Source: Ariolimax columbianus
Taxonomy: Eukaryota > Mollusca > Gastropoda > Stylommatophora > Arionidae
Length of the DNA stretch: 64,000 nucleotides
NCBI GenBank assembly: GCA_036924085.1
Contig: JAVGWX010000007.1
Span: forward strand, 31,163,953 to 31,227,952
Direction of reading: 5' to 3'
Under the pieces are notes generated by a model that saw nothing but the letters and a program-made list of their open reading frames with translations, had not been told where the DNA came from and did no database searches. Positions 21,763 to 33,892 of this stretch are shown here, one piece after another (the first letter of the stretch is position 1; every line of letters starts with the position of its first letter). Made by a program: the position numbers and the translations under genes.

Positions 21763-24700
21763 TGATCCTTGGCAGCGAGTATAGAGCCTTTCCACTAGAT
21801 GACTGTTTCAGAGAAGAATTTGACATTTTGGGCCTGATGTACGACACAACGGATTTTGGAGCTTATACGAAGCAACTCATTTATTTTAAATCCTTAATCA
21901 TTCACGTCTTAAATTCTCCCCACAAGACAAGAAGACCGCGAGTAATGACTGCTTACGTAAATGACAGTTTCTCTATTTACGATCCTGACGTGAATGTAAG
22001 CTCTTGGTTCTTCAATTCATCTCTTCCTCCATGGCCATACGGAACTGATGACAATTCTAGAAGGTTTCTGGGTGAAAAAACTACACCTGGTTCCCTTGAA
22101 CTGAAAATGGCATTTGTTACTCGACTGTTTTCTGAGATGATGGGAGTCAGGAATAACGCAACCAAAGTTGCTATTGTTTTTCTTAATGGGACTATATTGT
22201 CAGAGGGCGACAGCAAAACAATACCAAACTTATTACAACAACATGATACAGGCGTAGAGATATTTGTTGTCGTGGTAAGTTGTAAACACTGCCAAGAAAA
22301 CATTTATGTAAACAATACACTTTTTCTGCCATATAATCAATCTAAAGTATCGCCACATATCTTACCTTTGGTAATTTGCAAGCATTGTCCACGTGGGTGG
22401 TTTATGTTTGAACATACTCGCGGCATTCATTCAATTTCTTGCTATCGGTTTGTAAATAATATTTCTTTTAAAATGTATTGGTATTTAGCCGCCTCAATAT
22501 GTAAAGAAAACTATTACGGCTCTTTAACAGCACTGGAAACACAGGAAGAGCTAGACTTTGTCAAAACACGACTGCTTCAAAATGTCAAAGATTCCCCGAC
22601 CAGTTATGAGGGCACCACAGTTTCTTCTCAATTATCGGCTCAAGTTTTCATTGGTCTTAGACGTGATGAATATGGCGATGCTCGTCCATTTAACTGGTTT
22701 CTAAATTATCGTACACGATATCGACCTCTGGTTATTAATAACTGGATGCCTGGGAGTCGATCTAACCGCTTTAGTGGGAACTGTGGCGTGTGGCAATTTT
22801 TCTGGAACAATAATAGAAACGAAACTAACTTCTCGAGTAATGGAGATCGTTTTGTTCAAGGATGGGCAGATGTTCAATGTGATGCTCGTTTAACAAAATT
22901 TACTTTGTGCGAGTTAGATTCTCCGCTCAGTCTAAATGCCATGATTCCAATGAGAATAGCCCCAGCCTCAAACGACAGTTTAAAACAAGCTTTGAGCAAG
23001 TCAGATGTTATCAAATTTGGCGACAATATTGTATCTATTTCGGGACACATGCACGATCCCGATTTCCTTATATTTCTAAAAGAAATAGGCCTCCAATTTC
23101 CAATATTTGACTGTGGGGAAGACACAGGTTATTTCCGATATATTTCCTACTTCTATGTTTCTGACGGTGTGCAGCATTGTAAAAACAGAAGGGACGAATT
23201 ATTTATTTCCTTTCCAATCTGCAATACTGATGATTTTCTTGGACATTACTCCATGTGTAACTTTACGAAAAATTGAAACGATCAATATTCTTTGAAGCCC
23301 TGTTTGAATTGCGCAGAACAACATAAATGCTATGATGGTTACCTGATGCCTATGCAGTACTATAATGGTGCTGAAATCAATTGCACTTGTTTGAGCCGTG
23401 TCAAGAACAGAAAGATGGACCCAATATTTGATTATATCCATTGCTTTGCACAAAGAGAAAAGAAGAAGGATATTATTTACGATAACGAGTTTGACTATAG
23501 ACAAGCGACCTGTGGACCACTCCCTAGTATGTACATGGACGGCTGGTATGTTACTTGCGAGACGTTTCATGATGGTCACAATAATTGTACTGGGTCAGAG
23601 GAAGACACGAATGAGACTATAAGAAACCTAGGGACAGGAAACCTTTGCAACAAATTATCGGATCATGTAACTTGGGCTCTCAGGTGTGTTTATGTGTCAG
23701 ACATATACGGAGGTTTTTTGGGGTGTAGAGATTTCTCTCATCTTAACAACTGTGAGGACTTCGAATGTTCAGAAGGATATTTTAAATGTATATTCAGTTA
23801 CTGCATTCCTCAACATTTTGTCCTGGATGGAAAGGCAGATTGTCCTACAGGAGAAGAAGAATACAAAGAGATTATAAGTCCTTGTTCTGGAAGTTTTGCT
23901 TGTGGTCGGAGCTCAGTGTGCTTGCACCCTAATCGTGTTTGTGACGGCAATCCTGATTGCAAATATAAAGACGACGAAGTTGGTTGTGATGTCTCGTGTC
24001 TTGATGGTTTGCTCTGTGTTTCTGGGACAGTTACTGTATCGGGCTACAACAGAACAGTTCCACTGAAAACTCTAGACTTTATTGGCGAAGAAACAAAATA
24101 TCTGAACTTGTCTGGCGTAGATCTTTCTGAAATTAAAACAGATTCCAGCCTGGATGATTCCAAAAAACGAACCAAAACACTTTTCATTGTTTGGTCTAAC
24201 TGTAACATCAGCAAACTATCTGGGATGTTACCCCATTATCAGGTTCAAACCATATACTTAGATGTTAGCTACAACCGTATAACACATATTGATGGTAGCG
24301 ATCGTATAAATAATGCATTAATCCTTCTCCATCATTTGAACCTGTCATATAATACGGAACTTATTAGTGTGAGAAATATGAACCTCAAATATCTAGACAT
24401 TCTCGATCTCTCGCATACAAAACTTTCAAACATAGATGCATCTATCTTTACTGAGTTGCCGCTCCTGCAACATTTAAATTTGAGTTACACTTTTATTTCT
24501 GACATATATAAACATGTTTTCACATCTAATCTACAGCTACAGACATTTGATTTACGAGGGATTGTGTTTGCAATTGTCTATGAAAAGTTCTTTAACGGTC
24601 TAACTGTCAGTCAACACGTATATTCTGACTATTTTGAAATCTGCTGTCCACAGGTTAGAGGAACATCAATCCCTTCCCACGTCGCGTGTCACGCCCCTGA

Positions 24701-25628
24701 GATTACAGTTCCATCTTGTTTTGATCTGTTGGGAAATAATGTCCAGCGTGTACTTCTTTGGGTGATAGCAGTCCTTGCCGTTGTTGGGAACATGAGTGTT
24801 ATTGTTTATCGTGTGACCTGGGATAGGTCTGTTGTGAGTACAGGCTACGGGCTGTTTGTGACCAATTTGGGAATAACTGACTTTATACAGGCGGTATATC
24901 TGTTTATTATTGCTGGAGCTGATTATTACTATCGTGGCATGTTTGTATTTCATATCAGGAACTGGAGAAAAAGTGTGGTATGCAGACTTGCTGGCTTTCT
25001 AGCTACTCTCTCCATCGAAACGTCATCATTTTTTATTTTCCTTATCACCCTTGACAGATTTTTGGTGATGAAGTTTCCATTTGGTCAAATACAATTTTCT
25101 ACAAGGAATAAAATAATCGTTGTTCTTGTGTCGTGGACTGCTGGCTCCCTTATTGCGCTGATTCCAGTTGTTTTCAAGTTTGAAATATATACTTCAAATG
25201 TCATGTGTCTTGGTTTGCCTTTAACAACTAAACCACTCAGCGGTTGGGAGTACTCGTTTGGCGTGTTCGTTGTCCTAAATTTCTTAATGAGTCTAGTCGT
25301 TGCTGTTGGCCAGATAGGTATCTTTAAGGCCATGTCAGAGAATAGAGTACCAACGTCAGTGACAAGTACATCTTCCCACAGGTCACAAGATATAGTAGTA
25401 GCCAAACAGCTGGCACTTATAGCAATGTTCAACTTTGTCTGCTGGTTTCCTATAGGCGTCATGGGCTTAATGTCTCTTGCTGGGCGCGAGATTAGTAACG
25501 ATGTTTACACCTGGACAACGGTTATCGTTCTTCCCATCAATTCAGCAGCAAACCCAATTCTGTACACGATCCCTGCGCTTATGGACAAGTGGGAAAAGTT
25601 TAAATCCGGCAATAGAAGATCAAATTAA
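21763..25628 (+). CDS. Receptor gene A, exon 2: vWA-CTLD-LDLa-LRR-7TM receptor with one in-frame stop
   Basis: A single large exon, in phase with exon 1 at 2368-2422. The domain order is the same as in gene B: a vWA-like domain (FDILGLM, RPRVMTAYVND, NATKVAIVFLNG), a C-type lectin-like domain (SCYRFVNN, GSLTALETQEELDFV, VFIGL, NNWMPG, CGVWQF, WADVQCD, LCE), a Cys-rich region, two LDLa repeats (CSEGYFKCIFSYCIP and CLHPNRVCDGNPDC), leucine-rich repeats (YLDVSYNRITHID, LDLSHTKLSNID, LQHLNLSYTFISDI) and a 7TM with LDRF in place of DRY and NPILYT in TM7. A TGA at 23274-23276 interrupts the frame between the lectin and LDLa regions; both sides are otherwise fully open (to TAA at 25626-25628). It may be a recent null allele, a gene making a secreted vWA-lectin, or a readthrough or edited site. 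Function is inferred: a GRL101/relaxin-receptor-type (type C LGR) surface receptor. Confidence 0.85.
23274..23276 (+). other. In-frame TGA in gene A
   Basis: The context is ACGAAAAAT TGA AACGAT. Gene B has AAAAAT CGG GAATAT at the aligned site, so an Arg codon is replaced; CGA to TGA is a single CpG transition. No frameshift accompanies it: the next open frame continues in the same phase for 783 codons. Confidence 0.9.
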
Positions 25629-25719
25629 ATGTATTCATAATCCAGTGTTAAGGGAGAAGAAGTAGGTAGACGAAGAACTATTTTGATTACCTATTTAGTA
25701 TGTATCTTTGACTGTTCAT

Positions 25720-25725
25720 ATTAAA
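25720..25725 (+). promoter_or_regulatory. Candidate poly-A signal ATTAAA of gene A
   Basis: ATTAAA lies 92 bases after the stop codon, at a position matching AATAAA (44312-44317) downstream of gene B in an alignable 3' flank. Confidence 0.5.
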
Positions 25726-25902
25726 CTGTTACGGAAAATCATTGACCAGTAAAGTGTGAACTAACGTTTATAACAGCATAGAGACGAAATAGTGCATATT
25801 AAAAAGTTATTAAATTAATTATTATTTTATTGTTCTATTATATCCATATTGACTGACAATTTCAGACGATGTTTGCAAATATGAATTGTTAATTATCCAT
25901 TC

Positions 25903-26261
25903 TTCTACTTCTTCTTCGTTCGTTCTCAATCTCCCACTACCAAACACTGAAAGGGCTTAAGTAGCAGAACGTAGTCCAGAGAACGGAATGTGTTGTGTCG
26001 TAGTTTACAGCTTGGCTGCGATATTTGCACCTTTCGGTCCAACACATCCGACTTCAGCAAGCATTTTTTTAGTACCGGGTTAGCATTCCCTCTTCGATCC
26101 CTTCTCTTTAGCCAGTCTGCCCTGATGCAGCCTGTTATCCAGGATCACCGCGTGGAGGTGTAGAAGGGTCTTGGCAGCTATGGTTCGCTGGCCCTGACTC
26201 TAGTAGTCAGCTATGGGCCGCTGAGCACTGCAGCTCATGCGCTGCTCAGCATCTTGATCCC
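25903..26261 (-). mobile_element. SINE family 1, copy S1
   Basis: A 359-bp element, minus orientation, with 12-base target duplications AATTATCCATTC at 25891-25902 and 26262-26273. The head (minus strand) is GGGATCAAGATGCTGAGCAG, the core carries AGTCGGATGTGTTGGACCG, and the tail is GAACGAACGAAGAAGAAG. Near-identical copies are at 30288-30648 and 38853-39206. Confidence 0.9.
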
Positions 26262-26332
26262 AATTATCCATTCGATATCCATTTGCAGAAAAACCAACTT
26301 AATTTTAAGTGCATCATCATTATCATAATTTA

Positions 26333-26932
26333 GTTGATCCGTCTTGAGACTGTAAGGTTGTCTGAGTATGTCTCTCCAATTAACCATATCCTCTGGTTGA
26401 TCCATCTTGAGACTGGTTATAAGGTTGTCTGAGTATCTCTCTCCAATTAACCATACCCTCTGGTTGATTAATCTTGAGACTGGTTGTAAGGTTTTCTGAG
26501 TATCTCTCTCCAATTAACCATACCCTCTGGTTGATCCATCTTGAGACTGGTTGTAAGGTTGTCTGAGTATCTCTCTCCAATTAACCATACCCTCTGGTTG
26601 ATCCATCTTGAGACTGGTTGTAAGGTTTTCTGAGTATCTCTCTCCAATTAACCATATCCTCTGGTTGATCCATCTTGAGACTGGTTGTAAGGTTGTCTGA
26701 GTATCTCTCTCCAATTAACCATACCCTCTGGTTGATCCATCTTGAGACTGGTTGTAAGGTTGTCTGAGTATCTCTCTCCAATTAACCATACCCTCTGGTT
26801 GATCCATCTTGAGACTGGTTGTAAGGTTTTCTGAGTATCTCTCTCCAATTAACCATATCCTCTGGTTGATCCATCTTGAGACTGGTTGTAAGGTTGTCTG
26901 AGTATCTCTCTCCAATTAACCATACCCTCTGC
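26333..26932. repeat. 67-bp minisatellite, about 9 units
   Basis: Units contain CTGGTTGATCCATCTTGAG, ACTGGTTGTAAGGTT and CTGAGTATCTCTCTCCAATT, then AACCATA. The 67-base period is not a multiple of three, so each unit restarts the same short overlapping minus-strand frame of about 66 residues. It lies 60 bases from SINE S1. Confidence 0.95.
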
Positions 26933-28943
26933 AATTCGCTTAATTTCAGCATGAGTTCGTACATTAATGTCTCTGTATGTCTAAGATGTAAATGCGAGTC
27001 TTATTCACTCCGGTCTTCTATTCCATTGAATCATTGAATCATTGAATCTTGCCCTGTAGTATTTTCTATAGAAGAATTTTATGTTTCATATTGTGACCCA
27101 ACCAACTCAACCGACGTTTCTGTATAATATGCAATGTTTGTCTTCGTGCGCAAACGTCCTTGGGTACATCGTAATCGAATCTTCTTTTTATCCAACTCTT
27201 TCCCTTCTGTGGTAGCACCACATTTCAATACCATTCAAATCTTTGTTATATTTTTCTTCGCTAAAGTTCATGTTCCAGCCCATGTTTAAATGTATATTGA
27301 CAACTCATTGTCCGTTTGAAGATGGCAAGCGCTTAGAGTTAGTCTAAAAATAAACCCATGCTTTCCAAGACATTTGGAATAAAAAAAAGTCGAAAACATC
27401 AACAATAAGAAATGATGTCGATCGACATTACAGTAAGAACAACCCTGATTAAAATGTAGACCCTGTATTGTCTACAATCCAAAGATATATTTCTTTCCAA
27501 TACGGAATTAACTGGCTCCAATTACTAAGTTTTTTGACCAAAAAAATTGTTAGAAAAGTTGGAAATATCCTGATATAAGTTGAAAAGGAAAACAACCAGA
27601 ATACGGATAAATATGTATACACATCTCAACCGAATACATCGTTTAAATCACAAATCCAGTTTTTGCTCCAGAAGTCGGCATGCAAATTCCAATAGTAATC
27701 TATTTTTCCGCACAAAATATTCACTGTGGTGAGGTCGTCCTCAATCAATGCACAGATATCTATGACTGGGCTCAAATCCCACAAGAAAACTGAACCGAAT
27801 GAATTGGTGAGCCCAAGAAGGTTAAAAAAAAACATGGAGTCAGTGGATACCATCACACTGTAATATAAAGGAAAAAGAGGAGGCTAACAGTCACGCCAAA
27901 GAGGTGGTAATACTGATACAAGAAAAAGTTCTTGTCAACTATGACGAAGCAAAAGCGATAAGTAAATGGCAAAACGTATAAAAGTCGCAGGTCTAAATGA
28001 ACATTATTAATCACAGACAAAGAGGAAGAACAATAACAATAATAATAAGACGAAGAAGAAGAAGACGACGATGAAAATGCAAGCAGATGGCTGAACGTGA
28101 TAGTCTTTGTTGTCTTGCGGGAACTTGAATCATTCTGGAACCATCAGCAAATGTCCGATACTGTTTCAGAGTATAAAACTTACCTTAACAATATCCACAC
28201 GCCGATACGACATGTCCAATGTACAACTAATGTATAGAATTGTTTTTTGACAAGTGCCGTTAGTCCCTCGTTTTAAACTGTAATCATATTTTAGATCAAT
28301 TTCTTAGTGTTTGAAGTTTTGTTGACTTTTTAAAATTGCTATTTTGTATTGATTGTCTTGTACTCAATTTGTGTTTCTCATCTACCTGGCATTTGTATCA
28401 GTCTTACTCTGTTATTTTTTATGTATTGTTGAACTTGCAAATTTCTTTCTTTAACTTTGTCCAATTACACTTTTAATGCAAATTTGCTTTTAGCTGTTCG
28501 TGAGTGTCATCTGATTTAATCGTGTTTAAAATATATGGTAATGTTTGTTGTTGATGTTTCTTTTTTTTTGTTACATTTGCATTCTTTTTTTTTACATATC
28601 AAAGTAAATTGATTTGTTAATTATGACCTACAAAAGGTTAGCATTTGATTTGCTAATGCATTGTTTTCAGTGTTTGATGCTGTGTGTTTTCCAGTTTGTT
28701 TCCTTGTTAAATCTTCATTAAATGTATTTCACAATGTAATAGATGGTGTTTACTGTAACTATTGTTTGTCTAGTTTATGATTTCTTGACGAAGACACATT
28801 AGCAAATAATCGAGATGATCGCGAAAAGCAGCCAAAATCACAGCAAGAGACAACATGATAAAACACGAATTCCGAGAGAATGTGAGAAAACAATACATGG
28901 GTATGCAGGTAGCTATATCTGTTTGATGTTTAGTAAGAAATAT
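26933..28943. other. Intergenic, nothing recognised
   Basis: AT-rich sequence between the 67-bp and 28-bp arrays. I see no convincing gene, RNA or element on either strand. Confidence 0.6.
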
Positions 28944-30142
28944 CCCCAGTCTACCTAATCGATGAACTTATAACCAGTTTACCTGATCTGAACTAATAAC
29001 CAGTTTACCTGATCTATAAACGTATAACCAGTCTACCTGATCTATGAACTTACAACCAGTTTACCTGATCTATGAAATAATAACCAGTTTACCTGATCTA
29101 TAAACGTATAACCAGTCTACCTGATCTATAAACGTATAACCAGTTTACCTGATCTATAAACGTATAACCAGTCTACCTGATCTATGAACTCATAACCAGT
29201 TTACCTGATCTATAAACTTATAACCAGCTTACCTGATCTATAAACATATAACCAGTCTACCTGATCTATCAACGTATAACCAGTTTACCTGATCTATAAA
29301 CGTATAACTAGTCTACCTGATCTATAAACGTATAACCAGTCTACCTGATCTATAACCGTATAACCAGTCTACCTGATCTATGAACTCATAACCAGTCTAC
29401 CTGATCTACGAACTCATAACCAGTCTACATGATCTATAAACGTATAACCAGTCTACCTGATCTATAAACGTATAACCAGTTTACCTGATCTATGACCTTA
29501 TAACCAGTCTACCTGATCTATGAACTTATAACCATTCTACCTGATCTATAAACGTATAACCAGTCTACCTGATCTATAAACGTATAACCAGTCTACCTGA
29601 TCTATGAACTCATAACCAGTCTACCTGATCTATGAACTTATAACCAGTTTACCTGATCTATAAACGTATAACCAGTCTACCTGATCTATAAATGTATAAC
29701 CAGTTTACCTGATCTATAAACGTATAACCAGTCTATCTGATCTATAAACGTATAACCAGTCTACCTGATCTATAAACTAATAACCAGTCTACATGATCTA
29801 TGAACTTATAACCAGTTTACCTGATCTATAAACGTATAACCAGCTTACCTGATCTATAAACGTATAACCAGTTTACCTGATCTATAAACATATAACCAGT
29901 CTACCTGATCTATGAACTCATAACCAGTTTACCTGATCTATAAACGTATAACCAGTCTACCTGATCTATAAACGTATAACCAGGCTACATGATCTATGAA
30001 CTTATAACCAGTTTACCTGATCTATAAACGTATAACCAGTCTACCTGATCTATAAACGCATAACCAGTTTACCTGATCTATAAACGTATAACCAGTCTAC
30101 CCGATCTATGAACTCATAACCAGTCTACCTGATCTATGAACG
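28944..30142. repeat. 28-bp tandem array, about 42 units
   Basis: Direct contiguous repeats of CGTATAACCAGT, then CTACCTGATCTATAAA, with common variants TTTACC and GAACTTA/GAACTCA. Units abut each other with no spacers. Confidence 0.95.
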
Positions 30143-30287
30143 CTTTCACCAGAGATATGTTCGTCAAACAAAAATGAAGACGGAAAAACGTTGATGGTTG
30201 ACCATGTTGAAGACGCACTACAGTGACATCAATCAATCATAGCTTACACCAAGTGTGAGGCATTGTGCCCACACCCCATTTGGATTT

Positions 30288-30648
30288 CCTTTTCTTCTTC
30301 TTCGTTCACTCTCAATCTCCCACTACCAAACCCTGAAAGGGCCTAAGTAGCAGAATGTAGTTCAGAGAACGGAATGCGCTGTGTCGTAGTTTTACAGCTT
30401 GGCTGCGATATTTGCACCTTTCGGTCCAACACATCCGACTTCAGCAATAATTTTTTGGGTACCGGATTAGCATTCCCTCTTCGATCCCTTCTCCTTAGCC
30501 AGTCTGCCCTACTGCAACCTGTTAACCAGGATCACCGCGTTGAGGTGTAGAAGGGTCTTTGCAACTATGGTTCGCTGGCCCTGATGCCAGCAGTCAACTA
30601 TGGGTCGCTGACAACTGCAGCTTATGCGCTGCTCAGCATCTTGATCCC
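30288..30648 (-). mobile_element. SINE family 1, copy S2
   Basis: Same structure as S1: a CTTCTTCTTCGTTCACTCTC tail side on the + strand, the core TCGGTCCAACACATCCGACT, and a head ending CTCAGCATCTTGATCCC. It is flanked by CCATTTGGATTT (30276-30287) and CCATTTTGGATTT (30649-30661), a target duplication with one extra T. Confidence 0.88.
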
Positions 30649-31086
30649 CCATTTTGGATTTAACCTATCCAGCTTATTTCTATAAATCATGTGTCTATAA
30701 TTGACGTGTGGTCTTAAATGCATTCGTTTTTACATGAGCAAAGTTGCCAGCACAATGCACAACCTTCCTTAGCCATTGACCACCAGGAAAGGAAACGACA
30801 GTGACATGAACTGCAAATAATACATTTGAAGAAGAAGTACCACAGGCACTTTGATTGGTCCTATCCAACTGTTTTACAACATAATTGTGCATACGGGAAG
30901 TGACGTGGGATCTTTATACAAGTGATGTGGGTTCGATATATCATTGGTTGTTTTTAAGCATTATTCAGTGAAGTTGTTTTTGTTTGTGTGTGACTGGTCT
31001 TAAGACTCCTTCTCTGAAATATGCGAGTTTCTAGTATTTGCCCACCATTATGCAACCTTTCTTTTTATTTGTATTTAAGTAATCAA
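30649..31086. other. Intergenic, nothing recognised
   Basis: Sequence between two SINEs. The only frame, 65 codons on the minus strand, has no recognisable features. Confidence 0.5.
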
Positions 31087-31362
31087 AATGCCGAGCAGTG
31101 CTTGATCTGCAGTTGTCAGCGACCTAAAGCTGAATGATAACGTCAGTGCCAGCTTCCAAGACCCTTATTCACCTCGACGGGTAATCTTGAATAACAGGCT
31201 GCAACAGTGCAGACTTTCCAAAAGAAAAGGATCGACGAGGGAAGGCTAACCCGGTACGACACAGCGCGTTCCGTTATTCGAACGATATCCTGCTAACTGC
31301 AAAGCCCTTTTCAGGATTTGATAGTGCGAATTTGAGAACAAGCGACAAAGAAGAAAAGGAAA
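31087..31362 (+). mobile_element. SINE family 1, diverged copy S5
   Basis: The + strand reads GCCGAGCAGTGCTTGATCTG, then CAGTTGTCAGCGACC, AATAACAGGCTGCAACAGTG, CTAACCCGGTACGACACAGC and AGCCCTTTTCAGG, ending GAGAACAAGCGACAAAGAAG. This is the family 1 consensus in the + orientation with an internal deletion that removes the core, and many substitutions, so it is an older insertion. Confidence 0.75.
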
Positions 31363-31384
31363 AAGAATTATTTGAGTGGCCTTG

Positions 31385-31618
31385 TACTAACTTTAGTTCT
31401 AGTAATTTTTAAACTGGTTAACTGTTTTTTTCTCTACATTTTATCTAACTTTTTAAAACGTAATATGTAAATACCTATTTGCATGCATTTAAAAGTGTTC
31501 TCACTTTTAACATGGGCAGTCATTCACCATTAAATATTACAGATAACAGAATTTCGCAACGCCCCAATCTTAACAGATGCATTGGTGTAACTGACTTTTA
31601 CAGTTTTGAAAGTCAACG
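31385..31618. repeat. Downstream flank of gene A, paralogous to the flank of gene B
   Basis: Aligns with about 44890-45090 (shared TTTCGCAACG/TTTCGTAACG, TGCATTGGTGTAACTGACT versus TGCATCATTGTAGCTGACT, TTGAAAGTCA). It shows that the duplication extends well past the 3' ends of the genes. The alignment resumes after the Nimb insertion, at 33228. Confidence 0.65.
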
Positions 31619-33227
31619 GGTCAAAATAAACGAGGAGAAAACCACATGCACAATATTCTCGCTTTCAATCAAACCCCAAAATACCAAATTAAGCTTAAAT
31701 GGCAAATTCCTGCAGCCAAACGACAATCCAACCTATCTGGGAGTCACATTTGATCGGCGCATGACATGGAAAAGTCAGATCGAGAGAAACCGAATGAGAG
31801 CCAGAGAAAGAATGGCAATCATGAGGAAACTTGCTGGCACAAGCTGGGGAGCAGACGAAGGCATACTAAAGAAACTGTACACTGGAAGAGTGAGACCAGT
31901 TCTCGAGTATGGCATTGCGGCATGGACAACAGCAGCAAAGGCGAACTTCGATAAAGTTAGCAAACTTCAAAACCAAGCCATGAGAGTTATAACAGGAGGC
32001 ATGAAGTCAACGCCAATTGTAGAACTTGAAAAGATTACAAAACTGCAATCCATGACCGATAGAAGAGACTGCAGAGCCCAGCTGCAGTCAGAGAAACTTC
32101 GAAGACTGACTGACCATCCAATGCACCAGAGACTAAACAATTTGGGAAATGGGAAACTAAAGCGGAGAAACTTTGCAGAAATAGCCAAAGCAAAGATGCA
32201 CGAAGATCCCATAAACGCACTAACAACACCAAAACCCATCACTACTGTACGAAAACCTACCTGGAGGCAGGATATATTTCCAGAGGTGGTAGAAAATATA
32301 CCAGGTATTGCAAACAAAAACTGCCAGACTGAAAAAGAAAGGAGAGATACTACCCTAAGCTTCATATCGAAAAGCTACCCAAGCATGGACTGGACCCATG
32401 CATACACCGACGGTTCTGTAACAAACAATACACAGAACGGAGGGGCAGGAGCATTCCTGAACCTACCAAATGGCAAACAAATAACACTGTCATTCGCTAC
32501 TGGTAAGTACACAAGCAATTTCAGAGCGGAGGAAGAGGCACTGAGGGCGGCAGTGGAAGAAATGGTGACACACAATGAAAACGAAAGCCATATAGTCCTG
32601 CTTACAGATGCTCTCGCCGTAGTCACAGCGCTAAAAAGCCAGAAAAACACTGAGCTTAATGACTTAAGAGCAGCACTCTGCAAATTGTGCCAGCAGTCCG
32701 CACCAAAAAGGGTAGTGGTACAGTGGGTCCCATCACACTGCAACATCCAAGGCAACGAGGAGGCAGACAGACTGGCAAAAGAAGGTGCAAGACTACCACA
32801 AACAGATACTAGTATGACGTACGAAGAGTCAAAACGGCTTATCAAAGCCAGATACATGACCAAATGGGAAACCGAACATACTGGTTACACCAAAAACGAT
32901 GCCTATTACCAGTTGAACCGAAGAGAGCAGGTCGTTATCTTCAGACTTCGCACTGGCCACAATAGACTGAGGTACCACCTATTCAACAAATTGAAGATAG
33001 GTGGTACCGACGAATGCCCGTGCGGTACTGGTAAAATGACCGCTGAACATCTGCTGCAGAACTGCCCGACATACGAGGATCAGAGAGAGCAGATGTGGCC
33101 ATCACCAGTGGAACTGCAAGACAAGCTCTACGGCAGTGGCGACAGCCTCAGGATGACCGACGCTTTTTTCGAAAAAATAATGGTTACTGTCTGACTGCGT
33201 ACGAAGAAGAAGAAAGAAGAAGCAGAA
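31619..33227 (+). mobile_element. Nimb/I-like LINE copy N4 (5'-truncated)
   Basis: A 1609-bp insertion starting at TCAAAATAAACGAGGAG (RT thumb) and ending in a GAA-rich tail. It is flanked by the 11-base duplication GAAAGTCAACG at 31608-31618 and 33228-33238. It interrupts the duplicated 3' flank of gene A; gene B lacks it at the corresponding site (45090), so it inserted after the duplication. Confidence 0.93.
31620..33194 (+). CDS. Nimb LINE: RT thumb plus RNase H frame
   Basis: An uninterrupted frame of about 524 codons of element origin: the RT C-terminal region (VTFDRRMTWKSQIERNRMRA), a linker, RNase H (AYTDGS, FRAEEEAL, LLTDALAV, GNEEADRLAKEG) and the terminal Cys motif CPCGTGKMTAEHLLQNCP. 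The open frame extends upstream to an ATG at 31479, but those 47 codons are host flank and not element sequence, a chance fusion. The catalytic RT Asp pair is absent because of truncation. Confidence 0.88.
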   Translation, partial: VKINEEKTTCTIFSLSIKPQNTKLSLNGKFLQPNDNPTYLGVTFDRRMTWKSQIERNRMRARERMAIMRKLAGTSWGADEGILKKLYTGRVRPVLEYGIAAWTTAAKANFDKVSKLQNQAMRVITGGMKSTPIVELEKITKLQSMTDRRDCRAQLQSEKLRRLTDHPMHQRLNNLGNGKLKRRNFAEIAKAKMHEDPINALTTPKPITTVRKPTWRQDIFPEVVENIPGIANKNCQTEKERRDTTLSFISKSYPSMDWTHAYTDGSVTNNTQNGGAGAFLNLPNGKQITLSFATGKYTSNFRAEEEALRAAVEEMVTHNENESHIVLLTDALAVVTALKSQKNTELNDLRAALCKLCQQSAPKRVVVQWVPSHCNIQGNEEADRLAKEGARLPQTDTSMTYEESKRLIKARYMTKWETEHTGYTKNDAYYQLNRREQVVIFRLRTGHNRLRYHLFNKLKIGGTDECPCGTGKMTAEHLLQNCPTYEDQREQMWPSPVELQDKLYGSGDSLRMTDAFFEKIMVTV

Positions 33228-33327
33228 GAAAGTCAACGAAATTTTAAGCACAAGTTATTTTTAGAATGATTACAACATACCTGCCTTTGTTATTGTCATC
33301 ACAACTTTGTTCTCGGGAGATCACAAT

Positions 33328-33892
33328 GCCTGAGACCTCGACTACTGAAGTAGATAGTCATTCCTGAACTGCGACAGTGTCTGAGACCTCGAAGACTGAA
33401 GTATATAGTCCTTCCTGACCTGCCACGGTGTCTGAGACCTCGACCACTGAAGTAGATAGTCCTTCCTGACCTGCTACAGTGCCTGAGACCTCGAACACTG
33501 AAGTAGAGATCGTTCCTGACCTGCGACAGTGTCGGAAACCTCGACTACTGAAGTCAAGAGTCCTTCCTGACCTGCGACAGTGTCTGAGACTTCGAACACT
33601 GAAGCAGATAGTCCTTTCTGACCTGCGACAGTGTCTGAGACTTCGAACACTGAAGGAAAGCGTCCTTCCTGACCTGCGACAGTGTCTGAGACCTCGAACA
33701 CTGAAGGAAAGAGTCCTTCCTGACCTGCGACAGTGTCTGAGACCTCGAACACTGAAGGAAAGAGTCCTTCCTGATCTGTCACAGTGTCTGAGACTTCGAA
33801 CACTGAAGGAAAGAGTCCTTCCTGACCTGCGACAGTGTCTGAGACCTCGAACACTGAAGGAAAGAGTCCTTCCTGACCTGCGACAGTGTCTG
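33328..33892. repeat. 51-bp minisatellite, about 11 units, downstream of gene A
   Basis: Units contain CTTCCTGACCTGCGACAGTG, TCTGAGACCTCGAACACTG and AAGGAAAGAGTC. The period of 51 is a multiple of three, so both strands stay open and give artefactual 17-residue repeats. The same motif occurs once, unexpanded, downstream of gene B (about 45205-45255). Confidence 0.93.

Noticed and set aside
28944..30142. 28-bp regular repeats resembling CRISPR repeat length
   Set aside because: Repeats abut directly and there are no spacers or cas genes.
31479..31619. 47-codon N-terminal extension of the Nimb N4 frame
   Set aside because: It lies outside the target-site duplication, in host flank that aligns with the flank of gene B; the fusion is accidental.
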